Of a DNA stretch of 64,000 bases, positions 63,790 to 64,000 are shown in pieces (within the stretch, counting starts at the first letter, position 1; every line of letters starts with the position of its first letter). This DNA is from Flagellimonas meridianipacifica (GTDB taxonomy: Bacteria > Bacteroidota > Bacteroidia > Flavobacteriales > Flavobacteriaceae). Under the pieces are notes generated by a model, which worked only from the letters and a program-made list of their open reading frames with translations, did no database searches and had not been told where the DNA came from. The stretch lies in assembly GCF_003001695.1 (NCBI RefSeq), contig NZ_PVYX01000002.1, forward strand, positions 1,798,001-1,862,000, in the 5' to 3' direction. Both the position numbers and the translations under genes were made by a program.

Positions 63790-63881
63790 AGTTAGAGTCT
63801 TGGAGATAGATTGTAGTGCCAGAAAATGTTCACTTTATAAAACTATTTAACGACCGAATTCCCCCATTCATTACTTGAGCG

Positions 63882-64000
63882 TTAAAAAGTGTTCATTGTC
63901 AATTTCTTCGAAAACGCCTTACTTCTGCTTGCCTGTTTACTCACTTCGATTGAACTACTGATCAGGTTTATAAACTCGGATAGTTTATATATCCTTTTGC
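63882..64000 (-). CDS. possible C-terminal end of a gene cut by the right edge
   Basis: A minus-strand frame enters from the right edge and stops at 63882-63884 after about 39 codons (KLSEFINLISSSIEVSKQA region). The residue composition is Ser/Lys-rich and helical. No family can be recognised from so little sequence, and it may be chance. Confidence 0.25.
   Translation of the reverse strand, partial: KRIYKLSEFINLISSSIEVSKQASRSKAFSKKLTMNTF

Overview
The window looks like a chromosome segment of a marine member of the Flavobacteriaceae (phylum Bacteroidota). The signs are AT-rich DNA, promoter-like TAnnTTTG boxes, A-rich leaders instead of strong Shine-Dalgarno sites, lipoboxes of the SSC/SGC/LSC type, and family-typical proteins: Bacteroidota LptD, a TamB of about 1,500 residues, a GH3 protein running into a beta-lactamase-like domain, and a membrane sensor-regulator with a beta-propeller, a triple-tyrosine domain and a LuxR-like helix-turn-helix. 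The species cannot be named from the sequence alone.

Layout. 1-7.8 kb (minus strand): a GH3 protein cut by the left edge, a LamG-type secreted protein, and a run amidase - MCE protein - membrane Fe-S protein - CCG-domain Fe-S protein - small conserved protein. 7.9-26.2 kb is housekeeping: lptD, ridA, a GlcNAc-kinase-like protein, gapA and pfkA (with a promoter-like box and a palindromic operator candidate upstream of pfkA), tamB, divergent tsaD-rsmE, a DUF1223 protein, a DUF4159 protein, an AI-2E family exporter, a methyltransferase, a VanX-like dipeptidase, an esterase and a deoxyribonucleotidase.

26.3-47.0 kb is a beta-glucan (laminarin-type) utilisation locus, all on the minus strand. Reading with transcription it holds an SSS sodium symporter, the sensor-regulator, and then two units split by a terminator-like hairpin. 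Unit A has a clan-A glycosidase joined to a predicted outer-membrane beta-barrel, a surface glycan-binding lipoprotein, a GH16 lipoprotein, and a PKD/CBM lipoprotein carrying a 513-bp tandem duplication. Unit B has a GH3 lipoprotein, a GH17 lipoprotein, a GH30 lipoprotein, a GPH-type transporter, an unknown membrane protein, and a second GH17 with no signal peptide. A likely flow is surface binding and endo-cleavage (GH16, GH17), debranching (GH30), trimming (GH3), uptake of sugars or short oligomers by the symporters, and final cleavage in the cytoplasm (second GH17). No SusC/SusD pair is present in the window, so how longer oligosaccharides cross the outer membrane is open; the glycosidase-barrel fusion occupies the position where such a pair is often found.

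47.3-59.3 kb is mixed: an ABC transporter (YbbP/YbbA type) with a divergent SGNH esterase, a lipoprotein - TPR protein - beta-barrel trio, a YdeI-family protein, an alpha/beta hydrolase, a GNAT protein, a twice-frameshifted DUF6090 gene, a sodium:alanine symporter and an unknown membrane protein. From 59.5 kb to the right edge lies the start of an integrated element: a 45-bp 3' fragment of a tRNA-Arg(TCT) gene (candidate att site), direct repeats, a tyrosine recombinase, a decayed DJ-1/PfpI gene, and cargo genes (membrane acyltransferase, VOC protein, nucleotidyltransferase). The element runs off the window. No rRNA, no complete tRNA gene and no CRISPR array were seen.
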